A stretch of DNA of 64,000 nucleotides, from positions 3,496,458 to 3,560,457 of the forward strand of contig NC_031476.1 of NCBI RefSeq assembly GCF_000006565.2. Reading direction: 5' to 3'. Within the stretch, counting starts at the first letter, position 1; every line of letters starts with the position of its first letter. This DNA is from Toxoplasma gondii ME49. Lineage: Eukaryota; Apicomplexa; Conoidasida; Eucoccidiorida; Sarcocystidae. The position numbers and the translations under genes are program-made. Shown here piece after piece: positions 22,899 to 34,736 of this stretch. The notes beneath the pieces were generated by a model, which was not told the DNA's origin, ran no database searches, and saw nothing but the letters and a program-made list of their open reading frames with translations.

Positions 22899-25174
22899 CC
22901 GGGGCAGAGTTGTTATTTATTGTTTGTCCAAGTCCAGGCTAATGACAAAGAAGGAAGGAATCACGGGATGTGACTCTCGCTTTCCCGCATAATAGGATAC
23001 GGGGAAGACGCAGAACGCCCTATTTGCGTTTGTGTCTATCATGTTATTACAGCGAGACTAGAAGACGGAAACCGGAACCTGATTTCTCAAAATACCAGCG
23101 AGCTGGTGCGGAACTTGAGTCAGGTTGCTCTTCGGAGTGTGCACTGAAGGAAGGGGGTAGCAAGCAGGCCACGTACCAATGCAGAGGATTTCTTCTCTTT
23201 CTTTGGCTGCACCCTTTATCTTATGGGCGGTCGTGCCTCCTACATCTCTGTATATCTCTGTATAAATGCCTGTGTTCACCCACTTCATTGGGTGAATTTG
23301 AAGGTAGCAGTGTCGTCTCCACCTTACAGCACAAACGCAAATCCTACGACTCTTTAGCTTTCCACACTAAATAAAATAACTCAGCCACACATTGGCACAG
23401 CCATCAGGTTCCTCAAAATCCCTTGTAGATGCTGGAAGTCCCAGGAACCCGCTATCGCTGGGTGACATCTGAAAGCTTGCACTTTCCCCTCTCGATGATG
23501 TAACAGGAAGAGCACGGGGTTGGTTCGGGGGATTCAAGTGCTAGCAGTTTTGTCGCCTTTTAGGTAATGCTTACCATTTGGCCCAGGAGCTGTTTGCGCC
23601 GCGTCCGCTTTCCCAGAGACATTAAGGCGGGGCGTGCTGCTGCGCCTCTATTGGTGGTAGAAATGATACTCAAACAAGTGCTACTTGTGATCTGCACTTC
23701 TTCCAAGCGTCATCGAGTAGCAAGCTCGGGGGAGACGTGTCAACCTCCAAAGAGATTCTTGTATTGTTCAAATCGTTTGTTGTTGCAGAGTAAGCCTTGT
23801 GACGGTCGTGAGACGCAGCTGTACCACGCTAACGATCGACTCTCTGACTGGTCTGCCTCACGCTCAATTTTCCTTTCATTCAGCCGTACTCTGCGCAGGA
23901 ATAACGCATCTTAGGCCCCTCACATCTATTACGGTGTCAGGGCAAAAAATACCTCCTGGGCATTTCCTGATTATACCCAGGATCTGGTTTTTCATGGTAG
24001 TGCCCCCCCTCGATCGTGGCGATTCCTCTTGCTGCTGGAAAGTTCAGAGGCCGCACCCTGGCAAACGCTTCGCTATCCTCATTATAGTCGCTGTTCCTCT
24101 CTAACAAGTTTTCCACTTCTTCTCTTAAGACTGTGGCTAGGACTCAACAACCACTGGCTTCGGATGGAATAACTTTTTGCGCCGCACACACTGGCGCTAG
24201 CTGTCATTCAAGGACGACACAAATAGATGGTTGTGGTGCTAAGGAGGCGACTCTTATATCGATTAGCCACCAATTCAGGTGTGTAGCGAAACCCGTGCTT
24301 CTTTTCGTCAATGCTATCTATTTGTGTCGCCACATGTATCTCCACCTACACGACTTTCCCTGGAGCATTTGTTCCGTTCTTATTCGCTATGGCTCACAGA
24401 TCGGACACTCCGGAAGGAACCCCGAGGAATCATCAGAACACCGAAAACTGAGAGGCACTGCTGGCTAACTGAGATTCAGACGAATCTTTCTGAAAGCGTT
24501 ATCTGCAGACGCGTTTTCCCCGTGAGTGTCTTGTGGTAACGTTGACCAAGTTACTGCATGCGATATCGAGGAACTCCGAAAGGAGTTTCGACAGGGAAAC
24601 GCTACATCTGCGCATCCTTAGCAGAGGCAACTCGTTTAGATGACACGGGGTGACACGTTGAGCTACAAAGGCGGCTGAAGGATTTATAAAACTGGAGGAA
24701 AGCCTCGATGTCTTTCACCTCGCGTTCTTCAACGCATGCAGCGATTCGCCAGGCCCTCCATTTTCTGAACGCCTCTGGCGAAGTTTGCATTCTTTCGACT
24801 TTTTCTTTTCTCCTATTCCACAGTCTAACTTCTTCTGTAAGGGTTTTGTTCTCCCTTTCCTCTGCATGTGTGTTTTTCTCTTATGCTGGGCTCTGCGTAA
24901 ACAAGTTCGACTTCGATTCCACCGCGCTTGGCTGTCTCTGCTCTACCCAGCGTCACGAAGTCGGCTTTTCCCGTCTCTCTCCGTCGTTTTGCCTGCCCTT
25001 TGTTTTCGTTTTCTTCATAATGTCGTTTCTTTTCGGTTTCACGTTGAGACGGTCTCCTCCGTCCTTGCCTCTTCGGATCCTCCGCATGCACAATCAAGAG
25101 AACCGGTAGTTTCACCGGCATCGAGAGTGGTAGCGCTCAGCCGGCATGCGAATCGTGTGTCATATGTCGGCAAG
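22899..25174. other. Intergenic between methyltransferase and TyrRS
   Basis: About 2.3 kb between two plus-strand genes. It carries no long ORF with protein-like composition, no microsatellite and no RNA gene that I can recognise. The right third becomes pyrimidine-rich and holds TGCATG steps (for example near 24557 and 24735), consistent with the TyrRS upstream region. Confidence 0.5.
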
Positions 25175-28100
25175 ATGTCTTGTCTTCACTGCATTCCTTC
25201 GTTTTCTCTTTCCTTCTCAGCCTCACTTGGCTGGGGGAAGCTCAGAGACACTCGCATCTTCTTCGTCTTCCTCGCTTCTCTTCTCAGCGCCGGATTGTTG
25301 CACGTCAGTGCGGGAGCCAGAAGTCCTTCTCTCTTTTCGTTTTCAGATCCTTCGCTGTCTTTCAGACCTTTCGAATCTCTCCCTCCCTCCCTGTCTTCTG
25401 CTCTTGATCCTTCTTCGTCTCGCTCTTCTTCGCTGTCTAACTCGATGTCGCGCTCTCTGCTGGAGTCTGGCGATCCATCCCTTGTTCGGAGTCGAGCGTC
25501 CCCCTGCCTCCGCGACTTTCTGTCTCGCTTCCATTCCTCCTCGTCCTCTGAGTCTTCTCTTCGTCTCCAACTGAACGTTTCGCCTTCCGCCCTGCTCACA
25601 CCGAAGTTCGCCTCTTTTCTCAACCCCCCGTCTGCTTCTGTCCCACTCTGCGCCTCGAATATGGCCTCTGGCTCCCTGGCGAAACTCTCTGCGTGCAGCC
25701 GTTGCCCTCAACCTTGCTGTGGTCCTTCTCGTCGCGTTGTCCGGTCTTTCCTTGCTCCCCTTCTCTCTCCTCGCGTTCCCGGAAGAGCATCGCATGCACT
25801 GAAATTCCTTCGCTACGGTCCACAGAAGGCGCAAACAGTCGGCATGCCTTCTTCTCGTCTTCCTGGCGCTTCTCTAGCGTTCATGCCTTCGCCTTGGCAC
25901 ATCGCGCAGACTCGACACACCCCGTCACCAGCATCACTTTGCTCGTCCTCAGCGTCGCCTCGACCCTGTCCATCGTCCTTCACTGTCTGCTTCTCTCTGT
26001 CTTCTCCTCTTCGCCTAGATCCAGCGCGAGACACCCGGCGTCCGCGCTGGCCCTTCGCCGCCGTCTGGTCCTTTTCCCCATCTGTTTCTACATCGCCTGC
26101 ATCACGCTCCTCGTCGTCTCGGCCAACGCCCGATTCCTCGTCTCCCTGCCCTCTGTCTGCCGAGTCTTCGCGCGCTCCTCTGGCAGACGCCTTGTCTCTC
26201 TCAGCCTGTGGGGACGACATCGGAGAGGCTGACGAGGAAAGCAGAACGCTGGAGGAACATGCGTTCGCCTCTCCGTTTCTCGCCGACGCATGCAGGCGAG
26301 GCGTCCTCGCTCACGGCAACGCCCTGCCTCGTCTTGACCAACTTCTGACGTCCTGGACAGCTGCGCTGCTCGAACAGGAAGGCCGCAAACGCAGGGTGGG
26401 GGAACTGGAAAGCTCCAAGTTGAATCCGAATCACGGGTGTCAGAAGACTGGACAGCCGTCAGGGGAACGGGGAATGCCTGACGAGCAACCGGACGCTCCT
26501 CTCTCCTTTTATCTTGGCATTGACTTGACAGGCGGCAGTCTTCACATTGGACATCTTCTCCCGCTGCTTCTCCTCCGACGCTTGCAGTGCCTCCAGCTCG
26601 TTCGCCCTGTTCTTCTGCTGGGGACTGCAACGACTCTCGTAGGAGACCCGACCGGAAAATTTCTGAACTTCGTCAAGTCGAAACGGCTCTTCTCAAGTCT
26701 CTCTGCGGCTTCCCCCAAACGGTCCTCGTTGCTGGACTCTGTCCTGAGAGACTTGGCCGCAGACGCCCGCTGGCGCGCAGAGAGCGAAGAGAAAGCAGAA
26801 GGCTCTAGAGGCTGTATGCAACCCAATTCGCCGCAGGCCTTTTGTTTGGACGTTGCAAAGGCAGGCGAAGTTGAAAGCAACCGAGATGCGATTGCCAGAC
26901 AACTCGCGCAGCTCTTTAATCTTGATTCCGCGAGCGACGGGGTAGTCCCTGCGCTCAGACCCGAGCCTGCCGAGACACTTTGCTCTTCTCTGTCGACTAC
27001 GCCGCCCTCGCCGCCTCCCGCCGCGATTGTGGAAAACTGCTCGTGGCTGTCGGGATTGTCGTCGCTCGACTTCCTCACTGAGTTCGGGGCGTTCCTATCT
27101 CTGCCGCGTCTCCTCTCGCGGTCGAGCGTCGAGGAGACACTCGGGCCCTGTCTCTTCGGGCGCGGAGACAGGAGCCCAACGCGGTCGTCGAGCCGAAACA
27201 AGGCGAACTTCTCCTTCGCCTCGCTCGCGTACGCCGTGCTCCAGGCGGTCGACTGGTGCTTTCTTCGGCGCCGTTTCGGAGTCGTCGGGCAAGTGGGGGG
27301 ACGAGACCAATGGGGTAACATCTCCACAGGTCTCGAGCTGGCCCGAAGACGAGACAACCTCTGTCTCTTTGGGCTCACCACCCCGCTGCTCCTCAATCGC
27401 GCAGGCGTCAAGATGGGCAAGAGCGGAGGCGGCGCAGGGACGAAGGGGACGCGGCGAGAAGGCGAAGGCGAGAAAGCAGGCGGAGGCAAAGAGGGGGCGA
27501 TGCATGCAAAAACGCCTGGAGGCAAGACGGTCTGGCTAAGAAAAGACTTGACTCCCCCCGTCGAGTTCTGGCGCTACTGGAGAAACGTCGATGACGCAGA
27601 TGTCAAACGGTCAGAACTCGAAACATGAAAGAGTCACTTGAGCGCGGTTCGCGGTTGAGGATTCGAGAGCAAAGGCGACGTACGATGCGCGTGTGATACC
27701 CAGCCGTTGCGTAGGTTCTGCTCGTGTATCTTGACTTTCTGAGTTTTTCTCTCTTGTTCGTTTTCTCTCACAAGCGTAACAGGTTGCTGTCGTCCGCAGC
27801 GATGGCTTTGCCGCCTTCTCTCACCTCTGTGTCCTTTTCGTTTTTCTCATTCTCGTCTTCTTTCCACTTCGCGTCACACGCGTGAGGCTTCTCTCAATCT
27901 CTCTCCCGGCGGTTTGTCATTTCCTGCATTGGGGCGCCTCCCTCTTGGAACCCATTGAATATGGGTGCCTGCTCAGCGCCTGGCTTGACACCGAAGCTGG
28001 TTCAGACAACTGAGGCGTTGTTTTGGATATCCTAACCGACGCCCTATACCTTGAATGGATATCAGTGTAGTACGTTTCCATCGAAATACGGCAAAAAACG

Positions 28101-29573
28101 TTCGTGAGACCGGTCGTCCAGCTCCCTAGAAGCAACATGTTGTTTCTATGTATTGTCTCTCGAGTTTTTCTCTATTTCTTTCTCTTCCAACGCCTCAGGC
28201 TCCTGCGCTGGTTTACGCTCTTGTCCCTCCCGGAGATCGAAGCCCTGGAGGAGGACACACGGCACTGCGGGGCTGGCGCTCTGAACTACTTGAAGGTAAA
28301 GACGAAGATCTTTTATTTGCAAAACTTGAAACTAGGAGAAAAGGAGAATCGCACCAATGACGAGGCTCCATCAGTTTCTCGAAGCGCCGCATGCAGCCGG
28401 GGGTCTCCCTAATGTCCGGTGAAGGCGGGACGCCGCAGAAAGACAACTGAGAGATCATCGCCGAACGTGTATGCGACCTGTTTACACCGCAGGTCTACAC
28501 AGTTAATGGGGAAACAGGGAGATGTTCATCTTCGATGCAGACAATGCTGCACAGAGGAGATACGCAATCCTCGTGATTGTCCACTGTTGTGAGAGTCGAA
28601 GTCTTCCATGCGCTTGTTCCAAACGTTGTTTTTCCTTCTGGCTCTTCTCTGCTGTCAGGAAGTTCTCGCCGACCATGTCACGACCCTCGTTCACGGACCG
28701 AGTGTGACGAAGGCCGTGCGAGCTGTAGTGACAGCTGGGCGACGGCAGAGCTCCGCGCCTGGCGTCTCGCGCGTAGATCCGAGCGGAGCTCTGCAAGGAG
28801 GCGAGGTCGCGCCAGCGAACGAATTCGACCAAGCTAAAGAACCCAGCGCAGCGAGGCTCCCCCCCACACACTTTCTGAAATCGTCATGCGTAGGCCCAAG
28901 CCAAACAGAGGCGCGAGGAGTAGGAGAGAAGCCTGGACAGCTCCGTCTCTCTGGAGGAGTGCCTGGGGTCTCCCCAGAGTCGCGGGGGACAGGAACGCAT
29001 GCACCCGAGGCTGAGGACGCACCCCCAGCAGAGCATGTTTGTCTGGGAGATGGAGGAGACACGCCCGGGTATCAGAAGCGACTTTCGCTGTCTCGCCTTC
29101 TCGCGGGCGTCTGCCTCTGTCCCTCGAGAGCGGCGGCAAGGAGACTCATTGCCCAGGGCGCTGTGCGAATCAATGGAAAGAGGATTCAGGCAGACGGAGA
29201 GATTACCCTCGCGGATTTCGAGGAATTCGTGTGGCGTCCATCGGCGGCAGGGGCGGCGATTCAAGAGAAGCGAGACGAGAAGCAGGGACGCGGAGGAGAG
29301 CGTGCAGATGGAGAGAGAGGCAGAGGGACAGAAGGAGAAGAGGAAGTGGAGAAAGAAGCAACAGACGAGGAAGGGCGTTTGGAGAGACACGACGAACAGG
29401 ACACAGAACAGAACAAAAAAAACCGTAACGAAGAGAACTTAGAAAAGGCAACACAGCCCGTTCATCAATCTGTGATCTCTGTGGGCAAGAAGGGATTCGC
29501 TGTCATTCATCTAATTGACGACGCAGACTGGCCTCCAGAAAAACGCAACGACCATCTCCTCGTCGCCGAATGA
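25175..29573 (+). CDS. TyrRS: Tyrosyl-tRNA synthetase, organelle type (bacterial-like TyrRS with S4 domain)
   Basis: Charges tRNA-Tyr. It is the bacterial-type, long TyrRS with a C-terminal S4 domain, expected in apicoplast and/or mitochondrion. Three exons, 25175-27609, 28199-28295 and 28659-29573, are in phase (1,148 aa). The ATG at 25175 (MSCLHCIPSF) starts a leader with a hydrophobic segment (IFFVFLASLLSAGLLHVSAGA), then a Ser/Arg-rich stretch like a bipartite apicoplast signal. Catalytic signatures are FYLGIDLTGGSLHIGHL with HIGH at about 457-460, GQVGGRDQWGNISTG, and KMGKS in place of KMSKS at about 746-750. A Gly/Lys insert of about 30 residues directly follows KMGKS and precedes TVWLRKDLTPPVEFWRYW. 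Exon 3 holds DHVTTLVHG and the S4 motif LIAQGAVRINGKRI, then an acidic/charged insert and KKGFAVIHLIDD. The frame is open upstream to 24785, so the exact start is a choice based on the leader. Confidence 0.95.
27610..28198 (+). other. TyrRS intron 1
   Basis: GT-AG intron with donor GTCAGA and acceptor CGCCTCAG. It holds only T/C-rich sequence and no recognisable element. Confidence 0.7.
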
Positions 29574-29613
29574 AATCAAATCGACAAGTCCACATGTCGC
29601 GTCATTCCAATAA

Positions 29614-29849
29614 CATATATAAATATATCCATATACGTATATTTATACATTTACAAACAAATAAGTAAATAAATATATATGTATATATATATATATATAT
29701 AATGCGGATATTTGTACCAAGATACATACATGCTTATGAGTGTGTATCTCTTTACGTTCTGCACACGATTTGCATCTGGAAATCCGATCGCCCTGCGCAA
29801 ACGTAGTCACATTCAGTGCGTACATATATATATATATATATATATATAT
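29614..29849. repeat. (TA)n microsatellites downstream of TyrRS
   Basis: Arrays at about 29614-29702 and 29823-29849, in the presumed 3'UTR or flank of TyrRS. Confidence 0.85.
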
Positions 29850-29937
29850 TGTCAAGCGAAGAATAGAGGAGTTCGGAAAAGGACTCTTTAGTAGCTACGG
29901 ATCGAAATCGCTTTGTGTTCTCTGGTCGGCGCACGAC

Positions 29938-30183
29938 ATGGACAGGCAGGTGGGATCTTCCTTCACTTGTGCGTTGATTTCTGGACTTGTTCTTGCGGCT
30001 TTCGCCCAAGTCGCTTCGCCTTTCCTCTCTCGTCTCGCGTTTCCTACGGCAGGCTCTGTGCCGCTCCTGGAAGGTTCAGGGGCCAGGCACTTTCTGACTG
30101 TTCAAGGAGGTGTGAATGGGGACGTTCACAGTGTGTTTGTCAAATTTGCGTTATGGCCGTCCGAGAAAGTCGATTTAACATGA
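29938..30183 (+). CDS. Possible small secreted protein, unconfirmed
   Basis: An 81-codon open frame from ATG 29938 to TGA 30183. It begins MDRQVGSSFTCALISGLVLA, a charged start followed by a hydrophobic stretch resembling a signal peptide. It then continues with a less repetitive sequence (HFLTVQGGVNGDVHSVFVKF). It lies between two microsatellite blocks, in the convergent gap between TyrRS and a minus-strand gene. Length alone does not exclude chance, and I recognise no family. It might instead be a first exon. Confidence 0.2.
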   Translation: MDRQVGSSFTCALISGLVLAAFAQVASPFLSRLAFPTAGSVPLLEGSGARHFLTVQGGVNGDVHSVFVKFALWPSEKVDLT

Positions 30184-30401
30184 TCGTGAAGCCACAGCGC
30201 AACAGGGCTTCGGTAAACAGATCCACCAGCTGCACGAATGGGCACAGCCGTCGTGTGAAACGACTCTTGTCGATCCGCGTATCTCCACCGACCCCGAAGT
30301 GCTCTCTGCTCCCAAGAGAAGTCTACATAAAAAGCGAATTGTGGCATCGGATGCCCTTAACGACATACACCCAGCTAATACGTGTATGTAAGGTAGACGC
30401 C

Positions 30402-30424
30402 AATATATATATATATATATATAT
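30402..30424. repeat. (TA)n microsatellite
   Basis: Short pure (TA)n run in the convergent gap between TyrRS and the minus-strand gene. Confidence 0.85.
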
Positions 30425-30898
30425 GTAGATGGTAGTTCGCCTGGAGGAACACTCGCAAGAGGGTGGTGGATCAAACATGCAAAGGCAAAGCGTCCCTGCA
30501 TGTGCCCCGGCTTAGATTCGGATAAATACGGCGGTCCTGGGTACCGCCCACATAAACATGAGACCCCCCGGCAGGGGGAACTGCATGCGTGGACCGAAAT
30601 CAGCTTAGCACCCTGCCTATGGGGCATGCGCACTGAAGCATTTATCGAACGTGATTACTGAGAAATTTGAGGCTCTGCGCGCTTGGTTGTGTCGCCCCGC
30701 GGCAGTGCCACTGGGGAGAGGAGACCCAAGCGGGCAATTCGTCGAAGGTCCAGAAAGGCGAACAGCAGGAAGCGTGAGACAAGCAAATGGAGACAAGCGA
30801 AGACAGAAAAGACAATGCAAGTGACAAGAAGAGAAAACCAAACACAGTGTGCAAGGACGATGCACGACTCCCTTATAAGGCGACGCAATTCTCTCGAT

Positions 30899-31315
30899 TT
30901 ACATCAACAGTCTCTCTTTCATTTTCTTGTGCTGGTACGCGAGATACGGGCTCTGCTTGTCTTCGTATTCCCCCTGAAAACCAAAAGCAGTGAAGGAGAA
31001 ACGCGAGAATGGACAAAACGCCTCTTGTCAAAGAGAGACAGACAAACATATATATATATATATATATATGGGGTATTTATATATATATATATATATATAA
31101 TTATGCAAGCACATAAAATCCTGTCGACACGTCTACGCAGCTGTCCCGCCTCATGTAGATGTTCATAAGTGTAGTACAGAACATGCGTATAAATAACAGC
31201 AATCGGTTCCACGTATGCATCTCTCCACCTCACCTGTCCCGGTATACATCAAGACCTAAACGCATGTATTTATATATATATATATATATATGGGGTATTT
31301 ATATATATATTTATA

Positions 31316-31350
<35 letters not shown>

Positions 31351-31364
31351 GGTATTTATATATA

Positions 31365-31407
<43 letters not shown>

Positions 31408-34400
31408 CTGGGGATATGTCGACAGACGAGGGGTGTGTCCGAGACTCCTAAGGAGGTAAATCGAGGAGAGGACTCACAACCATTTTCTTTGCTGCTCGAG
31501 TGTAGTGTTCGTAGAGGGTGAGTTGCTGAGGGCGACAAGCTTTGAGCGATTCGCAAAAGTCCCGGACAGCAATGAGTTCCTCGTGTTCTTCGTATCCTGG
31601 CGTATACCGTCTGTACAGCTGAAACGCCGAAGCAGAAAAAGGGAAGTCGAGCGAAAGTTGGAGGGAGTAATCCGGACGACGCACCACAGATCGACGCACG
31701 CAAACAAGCTGAGAACCGCCGACACAACGAGGAAGTTAACAGCGGAGGCAGGGAGGAAGTGGAAGATAAGAGGCGGAAACAAGTGAGGCATGCAGGGAGA
31801 CGAGAATAATAGTAGGGGAATACGCGCGGAGACGAAAGAGCGCAAAGTGACGGCAAGCGAAAGAAATACGCAGACCGCACAGGGAAAAGCAAAAATGGAG
31901 AGCGAACAAGAGTGAACATCCAGAGATCGAGAGAGAGAAAAGAAGGAAGCAGAAGCAGGGATCAGCTGAGAGAACATGAGGAAGGAAAGCAGAGATATGA
32001 GAGGACGAATAGAAAGAGAAACACAGATATGGAGACCGAACAAGAGGAAAGAAGCACAGATCTGGAAAGCAAAGAAGAGCACACGAACCGAGATGTGGAG
32101 CGCCAAGAAGAGAATGCGGAGTGGAGATCATAAAACCAAACACGAGACCGAAAGGGGGGCAGAAAGCGACTAAGTACAAGAAGAGAAAAGGACGTCAGGC
32201 GAGAAAACGCACGAGGCGAATTCTAGGGGAATTCGAGGGTCACCAGAGGGCAGAAGAGGGAGAAAGGCAGAAGAGAGAGAAAAGAAGAAAACAGGCGAGA
32301 GACGAACAAGCAGGCGCAGAAGCGGAGATTCGAAGAGACGAACTCAGAGGCCGAGAGGTGGACCGAGAGAGGGAAGGAAAAACAAGAGACAAAGAGTCGA
32401 AGAGCACAGCGAGGCAAAGAAAGATGCGAAGTCACTAAGGTCACGACGGAGGAGCGCGGAAGCCACACAAGCGCATGTCGACAGCAGAGAAGAGAGGAAA
32501 CGCGAAAGGAAGAAAGAAAAATTTGTTTTAAACTTGCGCCGTTCGTACTTCGTGTTTAAGCTTGCGAAAGTGCTCCATCACGAATCGACCGCAGACGGCC
32601 TTCATTTCACCCTTTGAAATCTGGGGATGGCCGCATGCGAGAGCCAGCCGTTGATCGAGGTCAGCTTGTCTCCAGTACTTGTTCGCATCTATCAAGTACT
32701 TCAGGTCATCGTTCAAGCTCCTGAGAGGCACAGAGAGCGCTGGCTTTTCCTAGATTGAGAGGCAAACGCCCTGAGGGGCCCCACGGACGTTCGAGCCGAG
32801 AGAAGAGCGAGAGAAAGCAAGAGAGAACGCGAAACCCCAACAGGGCGTACGAGAACCGACCGACCGCAAGGCTAAAACAGAACGAAATTGGGGGAGCGAG
32901 AAAACAGAGGAGAGCGAGACAGACACCAGAACATCCGACAGACACGAGAGTAGGGAGAGGACAGAAGCGGCATTTGCAGAACGACGCGTGTGACAGAATG
33001 GAAGTGACGAATGCAGCAATATGGCGAAGAAGAACAGGACGATGAAGAAATGAAAAGATGAGAGTTGTGAACTGAAGCAGACGCTAACGGGGAAAGGAAG
33101 AGTCTGCTATTTTTTTGGGCAATGAAGCATATGGTAGCAGGGAAATGAAGAGAGTAAGAATTGAGAAAAAATACGTAAATTCTCAAGAGACAGACACTGA
33201 AAGAGAAACGCGTTCTGCTGTTCGTGGGCAAGACGCAGAGACAAAGGCGCTGCTTCTTCAGAGGCTACAGGGAAGTCGATAAAGAGGAAGGAAAGAGTAA
33301 AGAGGAAGATCGAAAGAGAGGTAGAAAAGTGAGCGAGGGAGAGTGCGGTGGAAACGAGAAGGAAAGAACAGAGCAAGTGTAAGCGATATATATATATATA
33401 TAGATAGATAGACAGCTAGAGAAAGAGAGACACAGAGAGGAAGAGCGAGGAAAAGAAACTGTGAGACGGAGAGGAAGAGAGAGAAAAACAAAGTGCGAGA
33501 GGAGTTAGAGTGCAGAAGACAAAGCTGGCAACTTCTCCTATGGTGCTGGTCAACAATGAAAGAAAGCGGAGGGTGAGGAAACCTGTAAAACGGAGAAAAA
33601 CTGGAGAGTGCCACCCGTTGAAGACAGAAGTAGAAAAGCAGGAAACGCAGTACACAGAAGAAAAAGGCAATCAGAGAGGGGAGAGAATGCGAGGGAAGTA
33701 CGAACTCTTGGCATGTTGGTCGACCGCGTCGTCGCCTAACTCACCCGACAACGGTGTTACAAACAGTACAGAAGAGCATGCTCTCCATTTCCCCTCCTGA
33801 TGTTACTTGCGCCTGACTTCTAGGAGAGAAGAGAAGCGGCAGCGGAAGGAGGACAGGAAGGAGAAACGACGCGAGGCTCATCGTGTGTCTCACGAGCAGT
33901 GTCTTTCCCTCGAAGAAATCGACTAGAAAGTCGTTTTTTCTGCAAGAACGACAAGGAGGTCTGCTGAATAGAGGAGAGAGGAGAAGAAGCAGCGTGCACG
34001 GAGAGAAGAGAGAGGAGTTCCTCGCCTACCGCGAATGCGAGAAAGAGAAGCATTCTTCTGTGAATCAGGACGACAAGGAGATTGGCTCGCTATCAGAGAG
34101 AGGAACAAAGTACGTTCTGCTGTTAAAGCAAGGGATTAGACGGTTCTGAACAACCGTGAAATGAACTGAGCAGGTTGTGGACGAGAAGGTCAGAGAGCAC
34201 GGGACAAGGCGTCGAAGAGACGCCTCTGGAACGTACGACCGCGCGAGACGAGAGACGGAGCAAGGAAAAACTATAGAAGGCAAAGCGCCTGGAAGAAATG
34301 AAAGGCGGCCGCATGCCCGGGGTTTTGCTGGATGTCTTGCAAGCTGAGAAACGAAGACTCGTGCAAGACAAGAAAGGAGCACCTCGGATGTGGTGTAAAT

Positions 34401-34687
34401 GAGGGGACATGAGGAGGGTGGCAACGCGAAAGAAAAGGCGGCAGAAAAATCCGAAAAACAGTGAGAAAGGATGGACAAAGTGGACAAGAAGGAAGGAAGA
34501 AAAAAGAGGAAGAAATAAAAAACATCTTGCGTCTTTTCAACCTCTCTGGAAAGTGTGCATGGAGCGAGTTGCGCGTTCGTGGCTGTCGCTCACGAGGGCA
34601 ATGATGCCGGAGAGGAGTTCCTCGAAGTCGCTCCAGATTTCCTTTCTTTCTCCTGAAAAACCGCTTTTTCTTGGCTTTCTACGCCTT
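30899..34687 (-). CDS. Unrecognised small conserved-looking protein, at least five exons, 5' end uncertain
   Basis: No family recognised. Five exons read leftward: 34687-34542, 33796-33745 (only 52 nt), 32720-32549, 31618-31478 and 30973-30899 (TAA). Phases agree at all four joins; donors are GTTGAA, GTGAGT, GTACGA and GTGAGT. About 195 codons are visible. The sequence is charged and probably helical, with motifs [18 protein letters not shown], then [14 protein letters not shown] with one Cxx[21 protein letters not shown], then [20 protein letters not shown] and the C-terminus [15 protein letters not shown]. The composition is far less repetitive than the flanks, which is why I believe it. 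The first visible exon has no ATG in frame. An ATG at 34736 (MSQLTDFAPSSF) is in another frame and stops after 18 codons, so a leader exon is missing or ATG 33787 inside exon 2 is used. Introns are 504-1,024 bases and purine- or AT-rich. Confidence 0.62.
31048..31406. repeat. Compound (TA)n blocks with ATGGGGTATTTATA spacers
   Basis: Three (TA)n runs are each followed by the same short spacer ATGGGGTATTTATA, at 31068, 31290 and 31347. The spacer leads into another TA run. All lie in the last intron (30974-31477) of the minus-strand gene. Confidence 0.9.
31780..32420. repeat. Long purine-rich tract (GAGA/AGAA)
   Basis: About 600 bases strongly dominated by A and G on the plus strand (C/T on the transcribed strand), inside the intron 31619-32548. 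There is no fixed repeat unit. Confidence 0.6.
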
Positions 34688-34736
34688 CTGATTAGTAGCA
34701 AAAGACGACGGGGCGAAGTCCGTCAGCTGAGACATT

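Noticed and set aside
34290..34345. Peptide [18 protein letters not shown] as an exon of the small minus-strand gene
   Set aside because: No usable donor follows it, and the neighbouring exons join in phase without it.
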